Below, piece by piece: positions 9,407 through 21,700 of a DNA stretch of 64,000 nucleotides. The position numbers and the translations under genes are program-made. Under the pieces are notes generated by a model. The model was not told the DNA's origin. It ran no database searches and was given only the letters and a program-made list of their open reading frames with translations. The DNA is taken from positions 17,670,001 through 17,734,000 of the forward strand of contig NC_046679.1 of NCBI RefSeq assembly GCF_009870125.1. Direction: 5' to 3'. Every line of letters starts with the position of its first letter. Positions within the stretch are counted from its first letter, which is position 1. Source of the DNA: Drosophila pseudoobscura. Lineage: Eukaryota; Arthropoda; Insecta; Diptera; Drosophilidae.

Positions 9407-10703
9407 ACAGAATCAAATCTTGGAACCATCTCTTATCCGTACATTCTCTAATTGTAAGCACGCTCTTTTAGTTGACACAATCACTTATGCAACACTGCTT
9501 TTTAATGCGAACACTCGCTATGTATTGTTTTATAAAGAAAAAATCCGATTGTAATATATTCCAAAAATGTGTTTTCATTCCAGGATTCTTCAGTGATCCC
9601 AATATGATCACAATCACAATCTTTTCGGTTTCCCGACCAAACCACGTTGTGGTCATCCCTCATTTCACCTACTAATTTTAAAATTGTTCACAGCTTTATT
9701 CTATATAGTACATATGTATATTTTTATATAAAGTTTGAGCACGAAGACTTGTCAAGCCTTGAAATATATGTGTAGTACCAAAGACTATAGTCTTTGTATA
9801 GTCTTTGGTATTGTATAGTCTTTGCTCGAACTTATCAGAACGTCTTAGTAAAAGAATTTCCCAGGCCTATTGATATGATTTCCAAATGTAAGCGGTACCA
9901 CATTTGTGTGTGTGTGTGCTTTCATGAGGCGCGAGTGGCTGCAGAACTTCACTTCAAGATCGATCATCACCATATTTCGCACTTCCCCGTCTGGCAAATT
10001 TCTATCTAATTTATTTGAATTGAATCGAAATTAGTTGAGAGCGATATGATAAACAATGTTTTTCGATTTGTTTCCCGCGGTAAAACAAACAACAAAGACA
10101 GGTAAGGTCAAAGACGGTCAGCTGTAGACCGTGCGAAAACTCGGAAAATTCGAGATTTATCCCGCAGTGTTCCAACGATTGGCCTTGCGAATTATTATTA
10201 ATTGTGATCGCAAAAGCCAATCAAACGGGATCCTGAATCCTCTCGAACTGGTATGGAAGACCAGTTTGACTAATAATCGGAATTGATGATCGTCAGTTGA
10301 ATTTGTTCATCACTTTCTTGACGGACAACTACGTACCGTCTTATAATTTTGGATAATTCAGACATGATTATGATCGATACCACCTTCAGCAGTAAATTAT
10401 GTGGCGGAGTTCCTGGCACATCAATCAAGGGCAAACAAAAGCATGTCTAGTGTCAATTAAAGCTTAAACTATAAATATTTTTCGATGAGCGGATCAAAAT
10501 TTGCATAGACTTTGCATTCTTTCAATTGAATATTCTATTAGATTATTCTATTCTATATTTAAAAGCCATTGGCCACTACGTCTTCCTATAAAGAAATACC
10601 CCTCGTTTGGAAGTATGGAAAAAACCAACTCTATATATAATCTATAAAATAAAGAACCATCTATTTTTGTGAACCTGGAATGGAATTCGCTTATAAGTGT
10701 CTA
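9407..10703. other. Wdr33 3' UTR and intergenic
   Basis: This is AT-rich sequence without coding signal. It contains a small hairpin with a third repeat copy at 9776-9824 and a (TG)n run at about 9905-9918. No gene is seen before the tRNA. Confidence 0.5.
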
Positions 10704-10775
10704 TCCCATATTGTCTAGTGGTTAGGATACCCGGCTCTCACCCGGGAGGCCCGGGTTCAATTCCCGGTATGGGAA
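10704..10775 (+). tRNA. tRNA-Glu (anticodon CTC)
   Basis: A 72-base cloverleaf. Acceptor TCCCATA pairs with TATGGGA, with discriminator A at 10775. The D arm carries the A box (GTCTAGTGGTTAGGATA). The anticodon stem CCCGG/CCGGG has loop CTCTCAC, giving anticodon CTC. The T arm CCGGG-TTCAATT-CCCGG holds the B box. There is no intron and CCA is not encoded. A T-run at about 10788-10792 would end Pol III transcription. The gene is isolated. Confidence 0.96.
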
Positions 10776-10785
10776 ACAGAAGAAA

Positions 10786-10792
10786 CTCTTTT
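10786..10792 (+). terminator. Pol III terminator of tRNA-Glu
   Basis: A run of five T (in CTCTTTTTAA) starts about a dozen bases after the tRNA 3' end. Confidence 0.6.
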
Positions 10793-11078
10793 TAATTATT
10801 TTTTGTTATTACAAATGAAGAAAAAGCTTTTTGTGGAGTGTGCAAATACTACTATAGAGGAAATTATATTTTTAGAGCACTAAAATAGAGAAACGTATAT
10901 TTTTGTAATGTATTCTTGGAAGATTATTCCGGTTGTTCTCTGTATTACAAATATCTTAAAACAGTTCAGAATACCCTCTGTAAAGGTAGAGAAACTGTCT
11001 CTTAAGGCTTCAGAATTTAATTTTAGAATTTTATTTTTTGTGTGGAACCTTACAAAACAATGCTAAAATAATTGAAAT

Positions 11079-14000
11079 CTATGCAGCCAGAGAGTTGCGG
11101 CGACTGCTCCGTTTGCTGCCGCCTTGTCTATCTTCATCGTTTGATTCCTTTTGTAGTTTGGTGTCCACATGATTGCTGCTGTGGCTGTTGGTTCTCTGCT
11201 GCCGGAAATTCTGCTTTATCTCCCGCTCCTCTTCGCGCATTCGATCCTTGGTGTGCTGCTCGATGGTGCGCTGAATTTGCTCAGCAGAGGCAACTAGTTT
11301 GTCAGCCTCCAGAACAATGTTTCTGTCCGTATTATTACGACTGGGGCTGCGACTGGGGCTGCGACAGTGACTGCGACTACGACTGCGACTCCGGTGACGA
11401 CTGCGATGCTCGCGACGGGAATGAGAGCGCTTTCGAGAGTGGGAGCGGGATCGTGAATAGCTGACCGAGCGGGATCGTCGCGTGGAGGCCAATTTGCGAT
11501 TCTTTCGTTGTGACGGCGTCTTGCTGCGACTGCGCGAATGAGATCGGCTGTGACTTCGTCTATAAATACAGAATTTCACAATTAGTAAAATACAGTAGAT
11601 GAAATGACGCGGGCTGTTGCTGCGTTACCTTGATCTTGATGAGTAAGATGATTTGCGGTAGTGGGATCGACTGCGACTGCGCGACTGAGAGCGTCTGGAA
11701 CGACAGATGATTCTGTTCAAAAAAATATGAAAAACACCATTCTGAAGCGAATTACTTACCGTCGTCCATGCGATCTACTACGACTCCTGGAATAGGACGA
11801 GTCAGAACGCGAGCGATGCCTGCAATTACAATAGATCAACATGTAATACAAGGATTCCCAGATGCTTACAATATATGTACCTTGCACGCGACGACTTGTG
11901 ATGGTAGCCATTGTCGTTATCTTCGTCGCCATAGCGATCGTGCTTAGGATTGTAGTACGAGGATGATCCATCGTACCCAGGCCGACCACCACGGAAGGCT
12001 GCACCACGACCCCGACCTCGACCGCGGGGTCTTGGGGCAAATCCTCTATAATTACTAGAGACGGGAAATGGAGCTGCGGGGCGATAAAGAGCTCCAGGAA
12101 AGACTCCGGGTAAGCCGTATCCGAACATGGACAGCGATTGCATCCACTCGCTGGCTGCTTCGGCATTGTAGGCGGCTTGGCCTGGTAAAGCGCCAACGGG
12201 CATGGCAGTAGCGGGCTTGAATGGATTCAATGCGGAGCTGGCGTCATTTGATAGGGAATCTGCAGCCCCGGGAGCTGCAGTTGCGACCAAGCCATTTCCC
12301 TTATGCTTCTTGCTGGCACCCTTGGCGTTCTCGTCGTCGCTGCTGCAATCGGCAGCAGAGTTCTTCTTGGACTTACTCTTTAGCAGACCCATTAATGGAG
12401 TATTGCTTTTGATCTCCTGAACAATTTTTCGCTGTTCAGAAACCAGCTTCTCTGTGGCAGCCTTATACTTCTCCACCAGACGGCCACGTTGAATGTCCTT
12501 GGCCTCATCTTGTCGGGCCCGACGTGGCTTATCTTTTTGCTTCAACTACAGAGAAAACAAATAATGCTATCAATAAACATTGAAAGTGTTGTGTAGCTCC
12601 CGCTTGTATCTGTACCTGTATGCGGTCAAATAGCTTCTCCAGGGTGCGTATGCTCTCCAGCTTGCGCTGAGCTATCAACAGCTTGCGCTCCTCGATGCGT
12701 ATCTTTTGAGAGATCTCCACCTGGCCGCGCTCTTGGATTTTTTTGAGATGTTTTTCTTTTCGTTTTTCTTCCCGTTCACGCTGCTTTTCCACCTCGGCTA
12801 ATTTCAATTCTTCTTGCTTTTGCCTGTAATTTTTTTTGCAATTTTGCAGGATTTTTTTTTGTCTTGTCTATATTTTTTGTTATATGCATAAAAATAGTTT
12901 TTTTTGTTAACTGTTCGTCTAGAAGATACAGAGAACGGTAGGGTAGGCTAAAGGCCCCACTCGCCCAACGACCGCCGTGTGAGAAACATAAAAAGCAATA
13001 CTCTTTGTGAGAGAAAAATGTCAAACGCCAGGATATGAAACCAATAATACTCGCAGTAGTTATACAACTCTATATAAAAACTAAATGAAGAATCGGAAGT
13101 GTGCAAGGAATAATATATGATTAAAAGAGATGTTGTAAAACAAATCTTTAGCCTATCTTGATTATTGACTTCATTTCCTGACTCGAACAAATATCAAACC
13201 TTTCGCGCTCCAGTTGTTCGGCCTGTTGTTTCTTTAAGCGATCCCGCTCCTCATCCTCCGCCTGGGCTTTGGCAATGCACCGCTTTCTCATGCGTTCGCG
13301 GCGCTGGACATGGGAGTCGCTAAGATGCTTCTGCTTGTCGAAGTTGACACAAATGTTGATGGCCTGGGTCTTGTCCACGAACTTTCGTACTAGCTTTGTG
13401 CCACGGAACTCATCCATAGCACGTACAAAGCTGGTGTATTCTTCAAACTGTACATAGCTGAAGCAAGGATTCAAATTGTAACGAAATATCTATTCGCACA
13501 GATCAGGAATGTAATACTCACGCTTCGAAGAGAACATCTTGGTCGAAACTGAACGTACGCATTCCGTTGATGTCCGATTGCATGCTCTTACGATAAGGAT
13601 CACATATGGGTATGTCTACGGCACGGACGCGACCAAATTTCTCGAAGATGCGCTTGAAAATGCTTTCGCTCGGCTTGACCTGCTCCTCGTGCTCCGAGTG
13701 CCTTGGGCAGAACCAACGCATGGGTAGATGCGTTAGATGAATGGTATCTGGCCGCTCGCCTGCCTTCATTTCATCCATGTTTCGGGCATCGCGAAAATAC
13801 GAGTCCCAGTCGTGACGTGTGGGAAACTCATCCTTGGACTCGGCGCATCGTACTCGGAAAGATTCGCTGAAGCCAGAGATGCGCAACGAAATGCCGTCCA
13901 AACGTTCTCGGGCTAAACGAAGACGCTTGCGCTCGTCCAGCTCCGCTTCGAAGCGTATGTAGTCTACAGTGCTCTTGGATACCTGTAATCCAAGGAGAAG

Positions 14001-14243
14001 TTAAAGACGCATCCCATCTGCTGATATAGCTTAGGTACATACTTTGAGCACTAGAAACTTGTCCGGTTTGAGCTCAGCGCTCAGTTTGTCCATTATCTCC
14101 AAGTTGGATACGGATTTGCCGGATTTAATTTTCGGCAATGAAACGGAGATTTGCATTTTTGCCCACGGCTTGAGATACAAGCTGTGGGGCAGGTAAAGTG
14201 GTGTGCAGTCTGCCACATTTTCTATAGTCTGAATGTTGATCAT
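11079..14243 (-). CDS. AKAP17A/XE7-like SR-related splicing protein
   Basis: Eight minus-strand coding exons: 14243-14043, 13982-13522, 13457-13200, 12823-12616, 12545-11881, 11819-11760, 11694-11629 and 11559-11079, giving 799 residues with all borders GT-AG. The N-terminal part matches the human XE7/AKAP17A pattern: a conserved SLYLKPWAKMQISVSLPKIK-type block, then VSKSTVDYIRFE, the GFS element, FPTRHDWDSYFRDA, GERPDTIHL, FEKFGRVRAVDIPICDPYR and FEAYVQFEEY. A long Lys/Glu/Arg helix (about 270-420) follows, then an RG-rich stretch (GRGRGRGAAF) and a C-terminal RS domain spread over the last four exons. The human protein is a nuclear-speckle spliceosome component that anchors PKA; a similar splicing role is inferred. 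The 60- and 66-base RS exons keep frame if skipped. Intron 3 (12824-13199) is the longest. A DRE lies at 14667-14674. I do not know its fly symbol. Confidence 0.87.
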
Positions 14244-14666
14244 TTTTCAATGTACATATGTTATGTGGAGTTATTTTCGGCAAAATACAATGTAATGTAA
14301 TTAATAAATGGGGCAAAATACGGAAATAGATATCGTTTTGTTATGTGTTTACCAAATACACAGAAAAAGTTACACCTGGGGTAAGAAAAATTATCTCAAA
14401 GAACACCTTAGATGAACAGAAATACCGCCCCTGTCATTTGACGACGTGAGTATGTATTTATGTGTGCCTAAATGGGTGAAAATTCTGTGTCCGGTCCGTC
14501 TATTCCACTGTGGGTTTCTATTTTTTAAATGTCAGAACCTTGTCAATGCTACTTAAATGAAATGAATGCTATCACTTTATGCCAACGGCGCGCTGGTTGC
14601 TAAAAAGAAATTTTAATATTATTTTCTGTATGTTGGGTTTGCACTTTTTCGCTGGTGGTGGGTGAC

Positions 14667-14674
14667 TATCGATA
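14667..14674. promoter_or_regulatory. DRE box (TATCGATA) upstream of the AKAP17A-like gene
   Basis: Perfect TATCGATA (within CTATCGATAG) about 425 bases before the minus-strand ATG at 14243, in the divergent space shared with Atg17. Confidence 0.5.
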
Positions 14675-15207
14675 GCTTTTCTTTATGAACTGCAAGTAGA
14701 GATGGGATGAAATTATTGTTGATTTTAAAATTCAAGTAGACACTTGAAGGAGGAATTCACAAGAAAACCACATAAAAAAAAGTTAACCAAACACAACAGT
14801 ATCTCATGTTTATAATCAATTAATTATGCATAGTTTTTGTTTTAACAGGATTTATAGAAAGTTTTGTGGTAAAAAATTACAAAGGTAGCTGTATATAAAA
14901 AGCCAAATTTTATTTTCTATTCATGAAACTCCCATAATTTTGTCTTTTTCGACGATTTGGTCGGCATTTGGATACCTCCGAAAACGGTATCTCATCCTGA
15001 GCTTGGATTTCAAATAGTTGACCTGTGGGAAGACCTCCAAAAGTGAAGGTTTTGAAAAAAAACTTATAAATATATTATATATTTTTTCAGGCAATAGTAA
15101 TTTTCAACTTTGTATAGCAATCAAACTTGAAAGATCTAGCTAGAAAACTGCTGATATGGCAACAGTACGTATCAACACTCTTGGGCGATGCGATGATTTA
15201 CTCATGC

Positions 15208-15215
15208 TATCGATA
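15208..15215. promoter_or_regulatory. DRE box at the Atg17 promoter
   Basis: Perfect TATCGATA just upstream of the probable Atg17 leader exon. It is the second DRE of this divergent intergenic region. Confidence 0.5.
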
Positions 15216-15239
15216 TTACCAAAAATATTTGGTCGTCAT

Positions 15240-16105
15240 TCTCACAGCATAAGTGAGAACGAAGTGCGTTATTTCATTTTTATACCATTTAATTTAATTA
15301 GAAATATAAGAATATCAACAATATGCGTGAGTGAAATTGTGCGACTCCAAAAACCAAAACGGGTTAAATGACTTCGGGTAACTGGCTTAAAACTGACGCG
15401 AAATAAAACTGCCAACAGCTACAACCAGATGCAGAAAGCATAAGCAAGCAAACAAGCAAAAACAACACCTACAGCAGTAGCAGCAACAACAACGCAATTG
15501 TGATAGACAAAGAAATAGATTAATAAGGGAAGAAAACAGCAAAAGAGAACGAAGAGAAGGGCCCACAAAACGCAACAACCCAAGCACTGCGGGGGCAAAT
15601 GGGGATATATATTTTTGCATAAACAACATATTAATGAGGAAAAACAGAAATAAATTTAAGCAAACGGTTTTACACACTTGCATACGTATTTGATACGCAA
15701 CGAAAATAGCTTTAAAGTAATAAGTAATAAGCATAAGCAAGAAGAAGCAGCGGAAAAAGCAAAGCGATACAAAATAAATAAGAAAATCATTTGAAGTAAA
15801 CGTAAAATAAAACAATATAATACTCGAGCTGAAAGAGACGAAGCAGAAGAGAAGGCAAAACCAAAGCAAAAAGCAAAGAAGAAGAGGCTTGTCGTGTTGT
15901 TGTTGACTCGAGTTGGCGTCGACGCTGCGCAGCGCTGCTGTCGCTGGCCACAAATAAAAACAACACAGGCACGGCCACAGCTGATGTAAAATAATTTTCA
16001 GTGCTTTTGTGTTCGTGCTCGTTTACAATTGATTAAAACCAAAACACACAAACGCTCCACACCCACACAGGCGCGCCATTGTGAAAATTGATCAAAGATT
16101 ACAAG
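15240..16105 (+). other. probable non-coding first exon of Atg17
   Basis: The 3' edge is set by a strong donor (ACAAG|GTAAGTGCG) after 16105. The body is A-rich with CAA repeats (15480-15500), typical of fly 5' leaders, and carries no coding frame. The 5' edge is only an estimate, placed just after the DRE at 15208. The exon would join 18585, after a pyrimidine-rich acceptor ending CAG at 18584, leaving a 2.48-kb UTR intron. Confidence 0.45.
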
Positions 16106-18584
16106 GTAAGTGCGAATGTGAGCGGTGCATTAATTAACCGTTAGTTATAGTTTTTATTCACACACACAAACGTCCGCCGACGCCTTTTTTACGGCATAAA
16201 TCTCTCCCTTTTCCTATATTCGCGTCCCACCCACCCCGCTGAATTGCAAATGCAGCTACACCTGCTGCCATTTTCTTTTGCGAACGTCAGCCAGCAACCC
16301 TTGCATATTGCTGCTGTTGTTTTTGTTGTTGACTATGCGTCAGTTCGAGCCAAATTACAATTAATTGCAATCATTTACATATTTTAAGAGAATAGTTGTG
16401 CCTGGCCCCTGCACTCGTTTTAGTTTGCGCAGAGAATGGGTATTTTTCTTTATTTTTGAACCCCAGAGTGCAAAAAAATAAAAGCAAAACATTTCACAGC
16501 TGAGCAAGAGTGAGAGCAGAAGAGAACGTAAAGTGCGGAATCGAATATCGATATTAGGTGCAAGAGAATCAGCTGATCGTGGCGTTTCAGTTAAATTTTC
16601 GAGTGTTAATCACTGTTTAATCACTGTTTGCGTCTAGCTTATCGTTTCTGTGTTTTCTGTTTACTGTTTTTAGCGCTGCCTTGAAGTCTGCCAGCCCTAG
16701 TGTTTTGGTTGAACTTATTTACAAGCGCCCCCTTCACATAAGTCTGTATTTATAATTCCCAATTAACGAAATCTCCCCGTGTGTGTATGGATGTCCCCTC
16801 ACCAATTGCCCATGACCCTACGAGTGTGAAAGTGTTTTTCTTTTCGTTTTTGCCCCCCCACAACGGGCACAGACCGAGAGGAGCTGATAAACTCTGACAG
16901 CTCTGCTCTGCTCTTTGGGTGTCGTTAACGTTTGTGTAATCAGTTAGCATAGGACAAGTCTGTGTGGGGGCAGACACGTTCAGGGTTACTGTATTTCTTC
17001 CAGCCACACTGATATTCGGAGTTCTCAGCAGCCATGACGACGTCAACTATTTGTAAACGTTTCACATGGTATTATCTTTGATATTTACATATTTCATCAT
17101 TAGTGATCTTCCTGCAAATGATTACCTCTTATTTACATTCTGATGTATAAATTTAAGTCAGTTTGGGAATCAAAACGGGTTCTCCGTGATACGTGTATTA
17201 TAGCGAACTTATGTAACTACATATGTAAACTCTTCAATTTCGATTTTGGTATATGATAATTCAGCCCATGCTATGTATTTCATAAATATACTTTTACATT
17301 TGTAAAATGCGCAGCTGATAAAAAGTTATCAGTTTGGGGCTCGCTCGCTCGTCCGTTGATGTGGTCTTGGTCAGGTTGTCCCAGGTGGGGGACTTTGACT
17401 GCACTCTTGCATGTCAGGGATGACTAATGGGCCGATTATTGCCTTTAATCACTCAGTGTCGGCAGCTAGTATTTCATCAAGTTGCTAAAAAGTAGCTTAC
17501 AGATGTTCTCTTGGTCGTTTGGGCTGTAATTAGCCGATCGTTCCAGGTATTTCATCACCGCTATAAAATCATGTTCCGTTACACGTTCTCTCTAACGGTG
17601 GAAAATTTTGAGAAATGTTGTCAATCTCCTGGAAACTACAGATCTGCTCATAAAACATTCTTAAATTCGTTTAGGTAAAAAAGGAATATGTCCGCAGGTA
17701 AAGGGCAGAGCGTCGGCGGTGTACTTGGCATTGACACACGAACAGCAGCCTCCCTATATTTACGTCCATACATATGTACATATGTACGTGTGTGTGTGCT
17801 TATGTGTGCGATCGCACACGTGCAGCGCTCTCTTTTCCCATTCTCTCTCGGAGGGTGAGTGGTGACGCGACAACAGTCACTATTTTTCGATACGCCCGCT
17901 AGTCTAGACGTGTTTAAATTAAGGTGCGTTGATAATTCGTAGAGTTTGTTTTCGCTTACAACTTGCAAATGTTGTGCGCGTGTGTAAAGTGTGCTGCTTC
18001 GTTGTTACTGTAATGTGCGCCTTATCAACGTTTTACACAAGCACCCAAGCTGCGCCAGACAAACTGTAAACAATATTATAAAAATAAAATTGAATAGTCG
18101 GCTGTGCACATGGTTTCTGTGCTATTTTTTATTGCGACTCGAAACCGTTCCAGTTAGTCATTAACATTGGAGCTGCCCCCACACTCCGACCTCCGGCAGA
18201 GAGCAAACGCAAACAGAGAGAGGCAGCGTCACAATGTCTAACAGCTGTTGATAAATGTAGCTAGCAGAGCAGTGTCTCTCAGAGCATTGAATTTAAAAAA
18301 GCTAATAGTTGAAAAAATGTACGATTCGTTATGTGCTTAGAACCAGTTTTAAAGAGGGAAATTTAATTTCAGTTTCTCCCTTGATCTTTAATCAATCTAG
18401 CCAGTCCCACAAAAAGCCAATTGAGCATCTCCAAGTGAGAGAGCTTTCTGTTGGCTGGCTTGGGCCCCGAAATTCCTGTTTTTGTTTGTTGTTTTATAAA
18501 TTGTTTACTTATTTCATTAAAATAAGCAACTGTGAACTGAAGTTTGCTAACCTGCTTCCCGCTCTCTTTTCTTATGTTTTCCAG
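16106..18584 (+). other. 5' UTR intron of Atg17
   Basis: Non-coding. It holds a further TATCGATA at 16546-16553, CLK-like E-box-rich stretches and a palindromic ACATATGTACATATGT tract at about 17770. I see no gene inside. Confidence 0.4.
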
Positions 18585-18791
18585 CATAACCGCCAGGTGG
18601 CAGCACCATACTTCGGCGCCACACACACACACACACTTACACGAAACCGCAAGCACACACGTACAGATGAAGGAACAAAACCAATACTATTGAAGCACTG
18701 CCAAACCATAAGTGTAGCGAGCAGAGAGGAGACGAAAGCGGTGGAGCTCACGAGGGGGATACACCGAGAGAAGGGATAGAGAAACAGCTCC

Positions 18792-21700
18792 ATGATGCTG
18801 TACGTATTCCATGTGGACGTCGGTCGCATGCTGAGCTTCGACATGAACGTGGCCCTGCAGTCCGTGGAGAACCTGAAGGAGACAATACAGAAGCTGCACG
18901 GCATTCCCGCCGTCAATATTGTGCTGCTGGTGAGCGGGGGCGAGATGCTGACGCACTCCACCCAGGTGTCGTGCTACTCGGCTGGCACCGACACCAATCC
19001 CATTTACATGTTTCTCACAGGCGACGAGCGGCTGGCTCCCACGATACAGAACAACGACGCCGACGCGGAGCTGCGGCGTCAGGTGGAGGAGAGCCACAGA
19101 CTGCCGCCGGCCCTCGAGACAGTGCGCCAGCGGGCCCAGCTGGCGCAGCACATGCGTGAGCTGGCGCGCAAGGAGGAGGCGCTTTGCGAGCGACTGGTCC
19201 ACGAGCAGCACCTGCAGCAGCAGGGCTGGTCGGCTGTGGTGGCCAATATGGAGGATCTGACCATCGAGTTCCGTGAGCGCTTCCACAACTTCTGTCTGGC
19301 CTTCGATCGGCATCTGCAGAAGCGGGACAGCTACCTGGAGCTGTTGAGGAACTTCTCCGATGATCTCAAGCAGCTTGCCAGGATTCCCATACTGCCTGGC
19401 CTCATGGCTCTCGCCGAGGCCGATTTTCATGGCTTCGACGAGCTGCTGGACAACGATGATGTGTTTGCCCAGCAGCAACAGCAGGAGCAGCAGCAGCAGC
19501 AGCAGCAGGGTCTGAATGAATCGTCGCAAGCAGACTCGCCCAACAAGAAACTCAAGATGGGCGATGAGAAGGAGGGGGCTGGTGACGAGGGCTCAGGCCA
19601 GGACGTGCCCGCGGACGACACGCAGGCGGCAACCAGAGTGTCCCAGACCTCCACCACCTCCAGCTCCATGGCGCGTCGCCACAATTTGAATCTACTGCAG
19701 TGGATCAGCTCGAAGGGAAACCACAGTACGCTGCAGCTGATGTCGGACGAGTGCATCCAAGGGCTGCACATCTTCAGCGCGGATATATATGAAAAGCTCA
19801 AGGAGGAGGTGCAACAAATCATCAAGTTGGCCAATCAGGGCGATGTTAAGGAGATAAAGGGGCTCAGCGACCGCCTGTGCAAACTGGAGGACTTCAAGTT
19901 CCGTATAAAGAAGATGGTGCAGGAGCAGAAGGAGCAGGCCCTGGCCCTCCAGCAGAACGAGGCGTGTGCGCAGAATCTGCGCGACAATTCCGTGCTGCCC
20001 GACTTGTGCCTCTCGCACTGCACTCAGCTGCAGGTGATGCTAGAGAACCACATTAAGATCCGCGAATACTGCCGCTGCATCGCCAACTCCAAGGATGAGC
20101 TGGGCAAGAACCTGCACACGCGTCTGCGGCGCATCGTGTGGATCGAGAACGGCATGAGCGAGTTCGACAACCGACTTCTCTTCAATCACCGCTGCCTGAG
20201 GCGGGCGGAGCGGCACATAAGCATCATCGAGCAGATCCACAGGGCCCCTTGCACCTATGTGGCGGCTGTGGCGGAGGTGGTGCGTCGGAAAATATTCTCC
20301 GATGAGTTCCGTCAGTGGGCCACGCGGCTCTCGATCGACTTCGACCGCATCCACAGCGAGGAGCTGCGTCGCCGGGCAGAGTTCAATGCCAGCTTCGACG
20401 GCCACTTCTTGAACATCCTCTTTCCCGGCATGGGCGACATGCCGCCCGCCTTTGCCAACGAGCATCCCCTCAGCTTCGATACGCGACTCCCGCCGCTGAA
20501 CAGATCGGACATTGAGCTGCTATCTGTGCAGCTCCCAGAGCTGGCCGCCCAGCTCCAGTTGCCGAACATGAAGCCTGTGATAGATTTCTTTGTGCATCGA
20601 TCTGGTTTGGGCAGGGAGCGCGAGCAGGAGGAGGCCGAGCAGGAGCCTCCTCTGTTGGCTCCTCGACTGGTTGAGCTGCAAGGAGCCGCGGCCACATCTG
20701 ACTGCGAAACGGACACGGAAACAGAGTTTGAAAAACTGACGACGGCCGTCAGGTCCGTGAGCACGACTACCAGCGGCATCGTTGGCGAGCAGATAGCCAG
20801 GAGCACGGCCACGGAGGAGCTGCTGATGCTCAGTGCCGGCACCCTCACCGAGGAGAATGGGGCCAGCGTCCAGAGGATGCGCGGGGCCATCGAGGACATG
20901 TCCAAACTGGCTCTGGCCTGTCTTTCCGAGGCTCGTGCCAACCTGGGCACATTCCGTAGCGACGCCACTAGTTACCAGGACGAGCTGCGGTCGGAGCTGC
21001 AGCTGCTGCAGGATAAGTGGAACGTGCTGCGCATGCAGTGCGAGGAGCGCGAGCGGCAGAGCCAGGAGCAGCTGGAGGAGCTGCGCCACGAGCTGGAGGT
21101 GGCAGAGCGAGACAAGCTGGCAGCTGTGGCCCAGGCCAGGGAGCAGCTGATCCACGAGCACAAAACAGAACTGGAGTCTCTGCGCTGCCGCTTCAAGCTG
21201 ATGACCTCCATGGAGCGCTCGCCCTCGGACAGCAGTCTGGAGAAGCTGGAGCGTCCCACGAGCAGTGCCAGCGTGGCCAGCGCCAGCGCCACCGTGGATG
21301 TGGACCAGCTGCTGTGCCAGCAGCGCCAGGAGATGCTGGCTCGGCACGAGCGAGCCATCAGCGAGGCCGTGGAGTCGGAGCGCTCCTTGTGGCAGTCGCG
21401 CCTGCTCCCATTGAACTCAGAATCTGTGATGGCCAACGTGGGCATACTGAAGGACATGCTGGCCGAAAAGGAGAGGCAGCTGGAGCAGCTGCGAGAGCAG
21501 AACCAGTTCCTCACCCAGGAGTCGTACCAGCTGAAGACGCGCCTGGAGATGATTACCAACGAGGACGGCAACAGCTGGCTCAAGGAGAAGATCGACTATC
21601 TGAATCGGGACAAGTGTCGGCTTGAGGAGGAGCTCAACCAAGAGAGGACCAAGCGCCTGGAAATGGAGACCAGTGTGGCGACCATGAAGAGGTATGACTC

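Noticed and set aside
20520-21347. 275-codon open frame on minus
   Set aside because: Antisense shadow of the Atg17 coiled-coil exon; Leu/Gln-rich mirror of Gln/Leu codons.
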